Below, in pieces: positions 42,790 to 52,095 of a DNA stretch of 64,000 nucleotides. Position numbers and translations under genes: made by a program. Every line of letters begins with the position of its first letter. Within the stretch, counting starts at the first letter, position 1. The DNA is from an uncultured Eubacteriales bacterium. Lineage in GTDB: Bacteria > Bacillota > Clostridia > Oscillospirales > Oscillospiraceae. Under the pieces are notes generated by a model, which made no database searches, was not told the origin of the DNA, and worked only from the letters and a program-made list of their open reading frames with translations. The stretch is taken from assembly GCA_900545815.1 (NCBI GenBank), contig URAM01000004.1, positions 1 through 64,000 on the forward strand. Direction: 5' to 3'.

Positions 42790-43228
42790 TAATCACTCAA
42801 AAGAAGTTCGCAGCAAAAATATGTCACATATTCGAAGCACGAATTCAAAGCCAGAAGAGATTGTTAGGAAGTATCTGTTTTCTAAAGGCTTTCGATATAG
42901 AAAAAATGTTCGAACATTGCCGGGATGCCCTGATATTGTTCTGCCTAAATATCATACCGTGATTTTTGTAAATGGCTGTTTTTGGCATAAACATGACTGT
43001 GGGAGGTTTGTTTGGCCCTCTTCTAACACTGAATATTGGATACCCAAAATAAATCGGAATGTTGAACGGGATAAGCAGAACCACAAGAAACTTATAGACA
43101 TGGGATGGAAGGTACTGATTATTTGGGAGTGCGAACTAAAAAAGAATGTGCGTGAAGACCGACTGGGACATCTAAATAAAGAAATCAAAGGAGAGTGGCT
43201 ATGTGGAACTCAGATAGAAAAAATATAG
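42782..43228 (+). CDS. vsr: Very short patch repair endonuclease (Vsr)
   Basis: 148 residues from ATG 42782, overlapping the methyltransferase by 8 bp. Vsr signatures: MSHIRSTNSKPE, LPGCPDIVLPKY (catalytic Asp), VNGCFWHKHDCGRF zinc/His region and WECELK. It nicks at T:G mismatches produced by deamination of 5-methylcytosine, here made by the neighbouring enzyme. It overlaps the next gene by 28 bp. Confidence 0.96.
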   Translation: MADNHSKEVRSKNMSHIRSTNSKPEEIVRKYLFSKGFRYRKNVRTLPGCPDIVLPKYHTVIFVNGCFWHKHDCGRFVWPSSNTEYWIPKINRNVERDKQNHKKLIDMGWKVLIIWECELKKNVREDRLGHLNKEIKGEWLCGTQIEKI

Positions 43229-45288
43229 AGATAATCCCAAGAGCGTACTATCATGGAAGCTGTGAAGAATTTCTATCAGCAAGTGAAGCTGAAATCTACC
43301 ATGAACTGGTACATAACTCTCTCCAGTTCGATCTAACAGTACAGCAAGAGCGGGCATGGAACGAAGAAATTCGAATTTTAAAAAATGTCATGTTACAGCT
43401 TAAGGAAGGACATCTTGCGCTTGAATATTCTATTCCTCGAATGGGAAAACGCATTGATGCAGTTTTAATCATTCGAAGCTGTGTTATTTTGTTGGAATTT
43501 AAAGTGTTTGAGACTACATATCCTAAAAGTGCCGTTGATCAAGTTGTAGATTATGCTTTGGATTTGCATAACTTTCATGAAGCCAGTCACACAGCACCTT
43601 TATTTCCGTTTTTAGTATGTACAGAGGCATCTGCGAATACCAATGTAATCAGTAGAGATAATGGAATTTCATCACCTATTCTTTGTTGTGAAAACACACT
43701 TGCAGGAGAAATTCTCAATATAATTCATAACTATGATAATGGAACTACTGTCAATCCGGTGCAATGGTTCAATTCTGTGTATAAACCTACCCCAACTATC
43801 ATTGAGGCAGCACAAGCCTTATATTCCGGGCATGATGTACGAGAAATTTCATACAAAGAAAGCGATGAGAATGATATTGCCGTTACAACTGCGCAGATTG
43901 ATAAAATCGTTGAAGACAGCAAGAAAAATCATTGGAAATCGATTTGTTTCGTTACAGGAGTACCTGGGGCCGGAAAAACTTTGGTAGGGCTGAACATAGC
44001 AAATAGGCGACATCATTTTCAAGAAGGCGACGAAGAACATGCCGTATTTCTTTCTGGAAATGAACCTTTGGTTACTGTTTTAAGAGAAGCATTGACTCGA
44101 AATCAAGTAGAAAAGAAGAAAATGTATTGTACAGACTGTAGGGCCAGAAATTTGAACAGAAGCTGCACTAACTGTGAGTATAATATTACAAAAAGAGACA
44201 TCTTTTCTGAAACAAAGAGTTTTATTCAGATGATACATTGGTTTAGGGATGATTCACTTTTGGAGGGACATCCTGCACCTATCGACAAGATTGCGATTTT
44301 TGATGAAGCTCAACGAGCTTGGAAAAAGGAGCAGTTAAGTAAGTTCATGCGGACAAAAAAAGGACAGTCCCACTTTGATATGTCCGAGCCCGAATGTCTT
44401 ATTGAGTATATGAACAGGCACAAAGATTGGGCGGTTATTGTATGTTTAGTTGGTGGAGGGCAGGAAATACATGATGGGGAGGCAGGAATTGCAGAATGGT
44501 TTAATGCAATAAATGAGCATTTTCCTTCCTGGAAGGTGTTTTGCTCAGACCGTATGGCAGGGTATGAATATGTTGGAAATAGTTCGATCGATGAACTTCT
44601 TTCCAATGCAGAAGTTCATAAGTGCCGTGGCCTTCATTTATCGGTTTCTATGAGAAGCTTTAGAAGTGAGCTTGTGTCTGCTTTTGCAAAGGCGATAATC
44701 GATGGAGATGAAGCAACTGCAACGGAACTATATCCGAAAATCATACAAATCGACTCAGCTACTAACAAAATGCGATATCCAATTCTTTTAACGAGAAATC
44801 TTCAAACGGCTAAAGAATGGGTGAGAAATATAAGCCATGGCACAGAACGATATGGAATTATTGCGAGTTCAGGTGCTAAGCGACTGCGTGCAGATGGTGT
44901 CATAGTTCCCAAAGATATTGAGGTTGAGAAATGGTTTTTGAACGGAAAAGATGACGTTAATTCATCATACTTTATGGAAGTTGCAGCATCGGAATTTAAG
45001 ATTCAGGGGTTAGAAATTGACTATGCAGTTGTTGCATGGGAAGCGGATTACAGATATTTGGATGGTAAGTTCACATACAATAATTTTGCTGGATCTTCTT
45101 GGTCAAGGGTTAATAATCCAATTGCTCAGAATTATCAGAAAAATTCTTATCGAGTTCTGCTTACTCGTGCACGGCAGGGTTATATAATTTATGTGCCGAA
45201 GGGTAATGTTGAAGATGCTACGAGAAATCCTAAATACTATGATCAAACTTACAATTATTTGAAGAAGATTGGTGTTATTGAGATTTGA
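43201..45288 (+). CDS. DUF2075 helicase-like protein with N-terminal PD-(D/E)XK nuclease
   Basis: 695 residues from ATG 43201 (AAAGGAG). A nuclease-like segment near residues 80-105 (KRIDAVLIIRSCVILLEFKV: D...E-F-K) precedes a DUF2075 helicase: Walker A TGVPGAGKTLVG, motif II IFDEAQRAW, late motif RVLLTRARQGYIIYVP. Four cysteines (CTDCRARNLNRSCTNC) may bind zinc. Such proteins often accompany Dcm/Vsr in restriction islands and may provide a restriction activity. It is the last gene of the operon. Confidence 0.88.
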   Translation: MWNSDRKNIEIIPRAYYHGSCEEFLSASEAEIYHELVHNSLQFDLTVQQERAWNEEIRILKNVMLQLKEGHLALEYSIPRMGKRIDAVLIIRSCVILLEFKVFETTYPKSAVDQVVDYALDLHNFHEASHTAPLFPFLVCTEASANTNVISRDNGISSPILCCENTLAGEILNIIHNYDNGTTVNPVQWFNSVYKPTPTIIEAAQALYSGHDVREISYKESDENDIAVTTAQIDKIVEDSKKNHWKSICFVTGVPGAGKTLVGLNIANRRHHFQEGDEEHAVFLSGNEPLVTVLREALTRNQVEKKKMYCTDCRARNLNRSCTNCEYNITKRDIFSETKSFIQMIHWFRDDSLLEGHPAPIDKIAIFDEAQRAWKKEQLSKFMRTKKGQSHFDMSEPECLIEYMNRHKDWAVIVCLVGGGQEIHDGEAGIAEWFNAINEHFPSWKVFCSDRMAGYEYVGNSSIDELLSNAEVHKCRGLHLSVSMRSFRSELVSAFAKAIIDGDEATATELYPKIIQIDSATNKMRYPILLTRNLQTAKEWVRNISHGTERYGIIASSGAKRLRADGVIVPKDIEVEKWFLNGKDDVNSSYFMEVAASEFKIQGLEIDYAVVAWEADYRYLDGKFTYNNFAGSSWSRVNNPIAQNYQKNSYRVLLTRARQGYIIYVPKGNVEDATRNPKYYDQTYNYLKKIGVIEI

Positions 45289-45611
45289 CATCCATAATGT
45301 GAAAAAGATAAAGCAGAATTGTTGTTTGTGTTTAGAAACGGATTTTGGGGAATATCTCTGTAAAAGAGCACCTGGATTTTTACTATGAAAGTAGAATCCG
45401 GATCTTTTAGAGTCACTGTGACATTGTTGCATAAGTAATGAGCGATTCGCCAATCATACCATCATAGGCATATTTTGCGAAAATTTTGGAGAGAAATTGA
45501 CAAGGAAGCAACCTTTCCCTCCTAAGCAGACATTATCTGTTCGACTTCGGTTTGGCGTTTATAAAAACTGTATGTTTTCAAAAAACAAAATAATTCAATG
45601 TAATTGATAGG
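45289..45611. other. Gene-free stretch after the defence operon
   Basis: About 320 bp with no credible ORF. Short A/T tracts and a CTGTAAAAGAGC region are present, but no conserved RNA or promoter was recognised. Confidence 0.5.
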
Positions 45612-45647
45612 AAGCATCCAACTTCAACGGTTGGGTGCTTTTCTTTT
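45612..45647 (+). terminator. Rho-independent terminator downstream of the defence operon
   Basis: AAGCATCCAAC/GTTGGGTGCTT stem (one wobble), 7-base loop, then TTTCTTTT. Confidence 0.75.
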
Positions 45648-45835
45648 GCCCTAATAATAGTTATTCATCATAAATTGGTCATTTTGCCGAGAGCGCACTA
45701 CAGTTGAAGTTCCTCTGCACAAGGTCATAAAAATCTGGAAAAGGCACTGTAAAAATGAACTTACTCTACCTACGAGGCAATAAAATTATGCTTTAAAATC
45801 CATTATACTTTTCTCAAAGCTAAAGCAAGCCAACT

Positions 45836-45890
45836 TCCCTTAGGAACTAAGGGCGCACTTCTATACCGGTTATTCCATTCCGGTATGTGC
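45836..45890 (+). other. Candidate oriT of the mobilizable element
   Basis: Contains AAGGGCGCACTT (45849-45860); its complement, AAGTGCGCCCTT, is the conserved nic region of MOBQ (RSF1010-like) origins. Next to it is an inverted repeat ATACCGG/CCGGTAT (45863-45886), as in those origins (CCGGTA before the nic core), and CCCTTAG/CTAAGGG (45836-45853). It lies 150 bp upstream of the mobilization genes. Confidence 0.7.
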
Positions 45891-46042
45891 GTTCTCCGAA
45901 GGTAAATGCTCCTGTGTCTGAACACATTCACATATTGCAGAATTGCATTCCGGTCAAGAGAAAACTCTTGCGGCTACCGCCTATCTCTTTTTACATACCT
46001 TGCTTTGGGCAAGGATGAATAAAAGACAAGGAGCAAAAGAAA

Positions 46043-46342
46043 ATGGAAAACAAAGAAAAAACTTTGGCGGAATTAGATGCTGCACGATTGAAGGTAAAAC
46101 AGTATGAAAATAAGATTCAGCTTCTGGAAAATCGCAAGCGGCATCTGGAAAAGAAAGCCGACCGCAAGCGCACGCACCATCTTTGCAATATGGGCGGCGC
46201 CATCCAAAGCATTTCCAAAGAGGCAGATTCCCTGACAAGAGTAGAGTTTTACTCTCTGATGGAACAGGTTTTTGCGCTGCCTGCGGTGCAGCAATTGGTG
46301 GACACCGCTGTGCAGAATCACAAGGCGGGAGGTGATCGCTAA
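46043..46342 (+). CDS. DUF3847 mobilization accessory protein
   Basis: 99 residues (AAGGAGC site), charged and largely coiled-coil in the first half (AELDAARLKVKQYENKIQLLENRKRHLEKK). DUF3847 proteins precede MobA/MobL relaxases in clostridial elements and probably assist relaxosome assembly. The stop overlaps the relaxase ATG (TAATG). Confidence 0.85.
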   Translation: MENKEKTLAELDAARLKVKQYENKIQLLENRKRHLEKKADRKRTHHLCNMGGAIQSISKEADSLTRVEFYSLMEQVFALPAVQQLVDTAVQNHKAGGDR

Positions 46343-47844
46343 TGGCGTTGTATCACTTCCATGTAGAGCAGATCAAACGCAGCGAGGGGCGCACGGCTGT
46401 TGCCAGTGCTGCCTATCGTGCCGGTGAGAAACTGCACAATCTCTGGGATGGAGAAACCCACGATTATACCAAGAAAGGCGGCGTGATTCTTTCGGAAATT
46501 ATGCTTCCGGAGTATGCGCCTGAAAGATTTTCTGACAGGCACACCCTCTGGAATAAAGTGGAGCAAATCAAAAAACATTACAAGGCACAGCTTGCCTACA
46601 GCTTTGACATGGCTCTGCAAAATGAATTTTCTTTAGAGGAGAACATCGCACTGGCAAGAGAATTTGTACAGAAATACTTTGTTTCTGACGGCATGATTTG
46701 CGATCTTGCGGTACATCAGCCCGACCGGGGAGACGGTGGCATTCCCAACCCACATTTTCATGTTCTGGTTCCCATTCGTCCGCTGAACGCTGACGGAACC
46801 TGGAGAGCAAAACAACACCGGGTTTATCATTTGGACAAGGATGGCAACCGCATCAAAAAAGAAGATGGCAGCTGGGCTTTTGATGCTGTTCCAACTACAA
46901 ATTGGGGCAGGCCGGAAACTCTGGATCTATGGCGTAAAGCCTGGGCAGATATGGTCAATTCCCGATTGGAAGAAAAAGGGCTGGCCTGCCGCATTGATCA
47001 TCGTTCCTATGTGGATCAGGGGCTGGATTTGCTCCCAACTGTCCATGAAGGGCCGCACATTCGCAAAATGGAGAAGAAAGGCATCCGCACGGAAAAAGGC
47101 GAATTAAACCGCTGGATCAAGGCCACCAATCGGATGATCCGCAGCATACAAGCCACCCTTGCGGCACTGAAAGAATGGCTTGCGGAAGCAAAGGAAATTC
47201 TGAAAGAACCGCAGGAGGTTTACCTTGCTCAGCTGCTCAGTGATGCTCATGCTCTGCGCAATCAAACCGCAATGACCTATGCCAGAGGGAAAAACAAGGC
47301 GAAGAAAAACAATCTGAAGCGTTTCATGAATGAGTGTGATTATCTGAAACAGCGAGGGGTTCTGACTCTCAGTGACTTTGAAAAACATCTTTCTTCTGTC
47401 AGCGAAAATGTGGAAAGCAGAAAATCCTCCATGCACCAGAAACAGTCTCGTCTGAAAGAACTTCAGCAGCTGATGGAGGATGCAAAGACCTATGTTGCGT
47501 TAAAGCCGATTTTGGATGAAATGAAGAAAGAAAAATATCGTTTTACCAAAGCCAAGGAAAAGTATAAGGCGGAACACGAAGGTGAGCTTCGCCGGTTTTA
47601 TATGGTAAAGCGAAAACTGAAAGAGAGTGGTTTTGAAAAAGGTCCTTTTCCTCTGGATGCCTGGCAGAAGGAATTTTCCGAACTGTCGGCACAGCGAGAA
47701 GCTGAATATCAGGAATATAAGCTGCTGAAAAAGGATCTGACGATGCTGTATCAGATCAAGGGCGATGTAGATCAGGCGATGCGAGAAACTCATCCCGAAA
47801 TGCTGCACCCCAATAAAGCCAAGGAAACAGAAGCTGCATTGTAA
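46342..47844 (+). CDS. MobA/MobL (MOBQ) relaxase
   Basis: 500 residues. N-terminal relaxase domain with the catalytic Tyr in SAAYRAGEKL and the metal-binding histidines in NPHFHVLVP (motif III), plus QLAYSFDMAL. The C-terminal half is a long charged helical region. It nicks at oriT (candidate at 45849) and leads the strand into a recipient through a helper secretion system. The helicase/primase functions are on the next gene. Confidence 0.95.
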   Translation: MALYHFHVEQIKRSEGRTAVASAAYRAGEKLHNLWDGETHDYTKKGGVILSEIMLPEYAPERFSDRHTLWNKVEQIKKHYKAQLAYSFDMALQNEFSLEENIALAREFVQKYFVSDGMICDLAVHQPDRGDGGIPNPHFHVLVPIRPLNADGTWRAKQHRVYHLDKDGNRIKKEDGSWAFDAVPTTNWGRPETLDLWRKAWADMVNSRLEEKGLACRIDHRSYVDQGLDLLPTVHEGPHIRKMEKKGIRTEKGELNRWIKATNRMIRSIQATLAALKEWLAEAKEILKEPQEVYLAQLLSDAHALRNQTAMTYARGKNKAKKNNLKRFMNECDYLKQRGVLTLSDFEKHLSSVSENVESRKSSMHQKQSRLKELQQLMEDAKTYVALKPILDEMKKEKYRFTKAKEKYKAEHEGELRRFYMVKRKLKESGFEKGPFPLDAWQKEFSELSAQREAEYQEYKLLKKDLTMLYQIKGDVDQAMRETHPEMLHPNKAKETEAAL

Positions 47845-47858
47845 TCGGGAGGTGGAGT

Positions 47859-49724
47859 ATGAGTTATACGCAAGAACAGATCGACCGTGCTAACCAGGTC
47901 GATTTGGAACAGTTTTTACGTTCACACGGTGAACAGGTCACAAAAAGCGGAAACGAGTACCGATGGAAACGGCATGACAGTTTGACCATTAAGGGAAATA
48001 AATGGTTCCGCCATAGCCAGAGCAAAGGCGGCTACCCCGTCGAATTTGTAATGGAGTTCTTTGGGAAAACCTTCCCGGAAGCAGTGTTTTTGCTGATTGG
48101 AGAAGCGCCGGCACACAACGGCGCAGCCGTTGCTCCTTCGGCAGATTTCAGGCTTCCGCCAAGAAGCCGATATGCTGCAGCAGCAATGGCCTATCTCCGT
48201 CAGCGAAACATCCCGGAGGAACTGATTCAGGAGTTTTACAAGGAAGGCCTGATTTATGAGGATGCCCGGCACCACAACATTGTGTTTGTGGGAAAGGACG
48301 AAACGGGGATTCCTCGTTATGCCCACTGCAAAGGGACGGAAGGTTCTTTCCGTATGGATGTACAAGGTTCGGACAAGGCCCACAATTTTGCCTATCGCAG
48401 CGATGGAAAAAGCCTGTTTGTGTTTGAAGCGCCGATTGATCTGATGTCCTTTATTGCGCTGTACCCGAATGATTGGAAAATGCGAAATTATCTGTCCTTG
48501 GGCGGTGTGGGAGCGAAAGCACTGGAAGGGTTTCTTTCTGAACGCAAAGACATGGAAACCGTTTATATCTGCACCGACTCGGATAAAGCCGGTAATGATG
48601 CCGTAAACCGTCTGTTAGAAAGTATTCCCCAATCAGTGACGGTTATTCGCCTGATCCCTTGCGAGAAAGACTGGAATGAAGTTCTGAAGCAAAAGGATAA
48701 GCTGCCTGACGGAAAATATATTTCCCGAAGGATCATGCTGCGTGGGGAATCAGAAAAGAAAGCGGTTCCCATGATTCGCATGAGCGATGTTCAGCAAACA
48801 GAGGTGGAATGGCTTTGGTATCCCTACATCCCATTTGGAAAGTTAACGATCATTCAGGGCAACCCCGGTGAGGGCAAAACCTTCTTTGCCATGCAGCTTG
48901 CGGCAACCTGCACCAATCGAAAGTTTCTGCCTCAGATGGAGCCATTTGAACCATTCAATATGATTTTTCAGACGGCTGAGGACGGTTTGGGGGATACGGT
49001 GAAGCCGAGGCTGCTTTCTGCCGAGGCGGATCTAGAGCGAGTGCTGGTTATTGACGATGCCGACAATCCGCTGACCTTGGCAGATGAGCGTATCGAAAAT
49101 GCAATCAGAGAGAACAACGCCCGTCTGGTTATCATTGACCCCTTGCAGGCCTTTCTTGGAGCCAATGTGGATATGAACCGGGCCAATGAGGTAAGGCCGA
49201 TCTTCCGCAGGCTGGCCGATGTGGCACAGGCTACCAACTGCGCCATTGTGATGATCGGACATCTGAATAAGGCAGCGGGCAGCCAAAGCACCTACCGTGG
49301 ACTTGGTGCTATTGACATTACTGCTGTGGTGAGAAGCCTGTTGTTTATCGGCAAGATAAGGACAGCGCCGACTACACGGGTGATCGTCCATGAGAAAAGC
49401 TCTCTGGCACCGCCGGGGCAGTCCTTGGCGTTTTCTCTGGGAGATGAAAAGGGCTTTCGTTGGATCGGAGCCTATGACATCAGCGCAGAAGATCTGCTCG
49501 CCGGTGGCGAAGGGAGCAAGACGGAGCTGAAACAGGAACAGGCGGCAAAGTTGATTGAGCAGTTTTTGTCTGAGGGCAGAAAAGTTTCCATCGCAGAGAT
49601 CAACAAGGAAGCAGCCGAACGAGGAATTTCTGAACGCACGGTGCGTCTGGCAAGAAATTCTATGGGAGATAAAATCGCAAGTGAGCGCCAGGGAAAAGAT
49701 TGGTGGATCTGGTTTAAGCAATGA
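47859..49724 (+). CDS. DUF3991/TOPRIM primase fused to RepA-like AAA ATPase
   Basis: 621 residues. Residues 1-95: CHC2-like zinc-less start and DUF3991 (WKRHDSLTIKGNKWFRHS). Residues ~180-270: TOPRIM with FEAPIDLMS and ICTDSDKAGNDA. Residues ~320-530: hexameric helicase-type ATPase with Walker A GNPGEGKTFFAMQ and Walker B LVIIDPLQAFLGA. The C-terminal ~80 residues are a winged-helix-like segment (ISERTVRLARNSM). It probably replicates the excised element. Confidence 0.9.
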   Translation: MSYTQEQIDRANQVDLEQFLRSHGEQVTKSGNEYRWKRHDSLTIKGNKWFRHSQSKGGYPVEFVMEFFGKTFPEAVFLLIGEAPAHNGAAVAPSADFRLPPRSRYAAAAMAYLRQRNIPEELIQEFYKEGLIYEDARHHNIVFVGKDETGIPRYAHCKGTEGSFRMDVQGSDKAHNFAYRSDGKSLFVFEAPIDLMSFIALYPNDWKMRNYLSLGGVGAKALEGFLSERKDMETVYICTDSDKAGNDAVNRLLESIPQSVTVIRLIPCEKDWNEVLKQKDKLPDGKYISRRIMLRGESEKKAVPMIRMSDVQQTEVEWLWYPYIPFGKLTIIQGNPGEGKTFFAMQLAATCTNRKFLPQMEPFEPFNMIFQTAEDGLGDTVKPRLLSAEADLERVLVIDDADNPLTLADERIENAIRENNARLVIIDPLQAFLGANVDMNRANEVRPIFRRLADVAQATNCAIVMIGHLNKAAGSQSTYRGLGAIDITAVVRSLLFIGKIRTAPTTRVIVHEKSSLAPPGQSLAFSLGDEKGFRWIGAYDISAEDLLAGGEGSKTELKQEQAAKLIEQFLSEGRKVSIAEINKEAAERGISERTVRLARNSMGDKIASERQGKDWWIWFKQ

Positions 49725-49809
49725 ACCGGCATTCTGTGAAGCGGCAAAGGTCTTATAGACCCCAAAGCCTGCCACTTTGCCACTTGGAGATAGAGATTGG
49801 AGGCATTGT

Positions 49810-50004
49810 ATGAAGGAAATTCCTATTTGGGAAAAAGCAAATTTGACATTGGAAGAAGCGGCAGCGTATTCCGGCATTGGAACCGGTAAACTGCGTGAGA
49901 TTACCAACGACAGGAACTGCAATTTTGTTCTTTGGGTGGGCAGCAAGAGACTGATCAAAAAGCGCTTATTTGATAAATTCATCGAGCAGGTGTTTTCCAT
50001 CTAA
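49810..50004 (+). CDS. xis: Excisionase (Tn916 Xis-like)
   Basis: 64 residues with a winged helix-turn-helix: IPIWEKANLTLEEAAAYSGI, KLREITND, FVLWVGSKRLIKK. It directs the integrase toward excision. It sits 91 bp before int, the usual order. The 85-bp gap on its left holds an imperfect GGCAAAG/CTTTGCC inverted repeat. Confidence 0.9.
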   Translation: MKEIPIWEKANLTLEEAAAYSGIGTGKLREITNDRNCNFVLWVGSKRLIKKRLFDKFIEQVFSI

Positions 50005-50095
50005 TATCTGCAGATCCGTAATAGAAAAAGAGGGCTTGGTGTGATACAATATAGGTGTCACATCGAGACTCCTTTTGAAAGAAAGGAGATCGAAA

Positions 50096-51301
50096 TTGAG
50101 CGAAAAACGGAAAGATCATAAAGGCCGTATCCTGAAAACAGGAGAAAGCCAGAGAAAGGACGGGATCTATCAGTACAGGTACACAGATTGCCGAGGGAAA
50201 AGACAATGTGTTTATTCCCCTACCCTGCAAGAGCTTCGTCAGAAAGAGAAGGAAATTCAGAAGCAGCTTGACGCTGGCATTGACTATGAAGCAGGACAGA
50301 TCACGGTCATTGAACTGCTGGAAAAGTACATCAGTTTGAAGAAAGGTGTGCGCTACAACACCCAGGTCGGCTATCAATTTGTTTTGAATCTGGTCAAGAA
50401 AGAAGATTTCGGCTGCCGCAAAATCAGCACCGTCAAAGTATCGGATGCGAAACAGTGGTTTGCGAAGCTGCAAAAGAATGGCAGAGGTTTTAGCACCATC
50501 AGCAGTGTACGAGGTGTTATCAAACCCGCATTTCAGATGGCGTGTGATGAGGATGCCGTCAGAAAGAATCCGTTCATCTTTAAGTTGACGGATGTGGTGG
50601 TCAATGATACGGTGCCGAGAGCTGCACTTACTGAGGAACACTTAGGAATCTGGATGAATTTCATTGAGAAAGACAACACCTACTGCAAATACTACGATGA
50701 GTTCGTGGTACTTCTGGAAACCGGTATGAGAGTCAGCGAGTTCTGCGGTCTGACCAGAAAAGATCTGGATTTCAAAAATCGTAGAATTCGTGTGGATCAT
50801 CAGCTGATTCGTGAGCGTGGCGGAAAATACTATGTTGAGGAAACTAAGACAAGCAGCGGCCGCCGCTTTCTGCCGATGAATGAAACGGTGTATGACTCTT
50901 TGAAAAAGATGCTGGAGCGCCGCCCTACGGTCAAGGCAGAGCCTATGGTAGACGGTTACAGCGGCTTTATCATGCTGGACAAGAACGGAAATCCGAAAGT
51001 AGCCTTACACATCGAAAACGAGATGCGCTGGGCAATGAAGAAGTACAAGAAGCTTCATCCGGACAGCCCTCTGCCGCACATCACCCCTCATGTGTTCCGA
51101 CACACCTTCTGCACGAACTATGCAAACGACGGCATGGACATTAAAAACCTTCAGTACCTGATGGGTCACTCGGATGCGGGTGTGACACTGAATGTTTATA
51201 CCCACGCAAGCTACGCACACGCTGCGGAGCAGATGGCGGAAATTTCACAGTTCCGCCATTCCCCTGAAGCGAAAAAAGACCGGGGTTTTGCTGTTGGATA
51301 A
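50096..51301 (+). CDS. int: Tyrosine recombinase (Tn916-type integrase)
   Basis: 401 residues from TTG 50096 (AAAGGAG 7 bp upstream); the frame opens at 50075 but without a site. Arm-binding N-terminal domain (KDGIYQYRYTD), SAM-like domain, and catalytic domain with Arg in LLETGMRVSEFCGL, His-x-x-Arg in TPHVFRHTFCTNY, His in MGHSDAGVT and the nucleophile Tyr in TLNVYTHASY. It is the last gene of the element, 157 bp from the phosphatase start that serves as attachment site. Confidence 0.97.
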   Translation: MSEKRKDHKGRILKTGESQRKDGIYQYRYTDCRGKRQCVYSPTLQELRQKEKEIQKQLDAGIDYEAGQITVIELLEKYISLKKGVRYNTQVGYQFVLNLVKKEDFGCRKISTVKVSDAKQWFAKLQKNGRGFSTISSVRGVIKPAFQMACDEDAVRKNPFIFKLTDVVVNDTVPRAALTEEHLGIWMNFIEKDNTYCKYYDEFVVLLETGMRVSEFCGLTRKDLDFKNRRIRVDHQLIRERGGKYYVEETKTSSGRRFLPMNETVYDSLKKMLERRPTVKAEPMVDGYSGFIMLDKNGNPKVALHIENEMRWAMKKYKKLHPDSPLPHITPHVFRHTFCTNYANDGMDIKNLQYLMGHSDAGVTLNVYTHASYAHAAEQMAEISQFRHSPEAKKDRGFAVG

Positions 51302-51475
51302 ACAGCAAGTATGGTGGCAGCAGCTTAAGGTTACTACACCACTTAGTAGTGTAGTTCCATAGATTGATAGAGACTTATGAAAAATTGAAGAAAAGCCGAA
51401 AGCCCGAAAAATCCCGTAATATCAGCGTTTTCGAGGCTTATGGAGGAATATAGAGATTATGATAAAAGTACTTTT
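51235..51475 (+). repeat. 241-bp exact direct repeat, right copy (attR side)
   Basis: Partner of 31328-31568. It spans the integrase 3' end, ACTACACCACT inverted repeat and the first 17 bases of the phosphatase gene. The right boundary of identity (base 51475/51476) lies within the phosphatase start. Confidence 0.95.
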
Positions 51476-51911
51476 CATCTGCCACGGCAACATCTGTCGC
51501 TCTCCCATGGCGGAGTTCATCCTAAAAGACATGGTGTCCACCCGCGGCATTGCAGATCAATTTGACATCGCCTCTGCGGCCACCAGTCGAGAGGAGCTCG
51601 GCAATCCGGTGTATCCGCCTGCGGTGCAGGAACTGGCACGGCATGGCATCTCCGCCGCTGGGAAGACCGCTCGGCAGCTGCGGCGGGAGGACTATGACCA
51701 GTACGACTACCTGCTGGCTATGGAGGCGTACAATCTGCCCAACGCCATGCGCATTTTGAAGTCCGACCCGGAGGGCAAGCTCAAACTGCTGCTGGACTTC
51801 ACTGACGCCCCCGGCGACATCGCCGACCCCTGGTACTGCGGCCACTTCGACCGGACTTATGCGGACATCACGCGGGGCTGCCAGGGGCTTTTGGCTCACC
51901 TGGGCTTCTGA
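51459..51911 (+). CDS. Low-molecular-weight protein tyrosine phosphatase
   Basis: 150 residues. P-loop FICHGNICRSP (Cys-x5-Arg-Ser) at the N-terminus and the acid loop DIADPWY with the general-acid Asp. Cytoplasmic, dephosphorylates protein tyrosine or arginine in this family. The first 17 bases and the GGAGGA ribosome site come from the inserted element, so expression is now driven by element sequence. Coding composition after codon 6 is host-like (GC-rich). Confidence 0.95.
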   Translation: MIKVLFICHGNICRSPMAEFILKDMVSTRGIADQFDIASAATSREELGNPVYPPAVQELARHGISAAGKTARQLRREDYDQYDYLLAMEAYNLPNAMRILKSDPEGKLKLLLDFTDAPGDIADPWYCGHFDRTYADITRGCQGLLAHLGF

Positions 51912-51924
51912 CTCTGCTGGAAAG

Positions 51925-51957
51925 ACCGTCTGTTTCCACGGAAACAGGCGGTTTTTG
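51925..51957 (+). terminator. Rho-independent terminator of the phosphatase gene
   Basis: ACCGTCTGTTTC/GAAACAGGCGGT stem with loop CACG, followed by TTTTTG. Confidence 0.85.
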
Positions 51958-51978
51958 TCTGGTCTGGTCGGCTTTTTC

Positions 51979-52007
51979 TTGTATTCACGCCCTTTTCTTG
52001 TTATAAT
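51979..52007 (+). promoter_or_regulatory. Promoter of the Gx/HepI-type gene
   Basis: TTGTAT (51979-51984), 17 bp, TATAAT (52002-52007), about 90 bp before the start codon. Confidence 0.7.
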
Positions 52008-52095
52008 TAGGGTATCTTTTTACTATGGTATAGCAGTCACCCCCAACCCCCAACGGTTCGCCCGTTCCGGCGGCGCAGAGAAGGAGATGGCATCC

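Larger units (their letters stand above)
31569..51475 (+). mobile_element. Integrative mobilizable element (~19.9 kb) carrying defence genes
   Basis: The bounds are the two phosphatase-start copies. Content in order: tnpV, abiEi-abiEii, Mza-type operon with Dcm and Vsr, oriT, DUF3847 protein, MobA/MobL relaxase, DUF3991/TOPRIM-helicase, xis, int. There are no type IV secretion genes, so it would need a helper. It is visibly more AT-rich than the flanks. Integration rebuilds the phosphatase reading frame and supplies its ribosome site. Confidence 0.85.
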
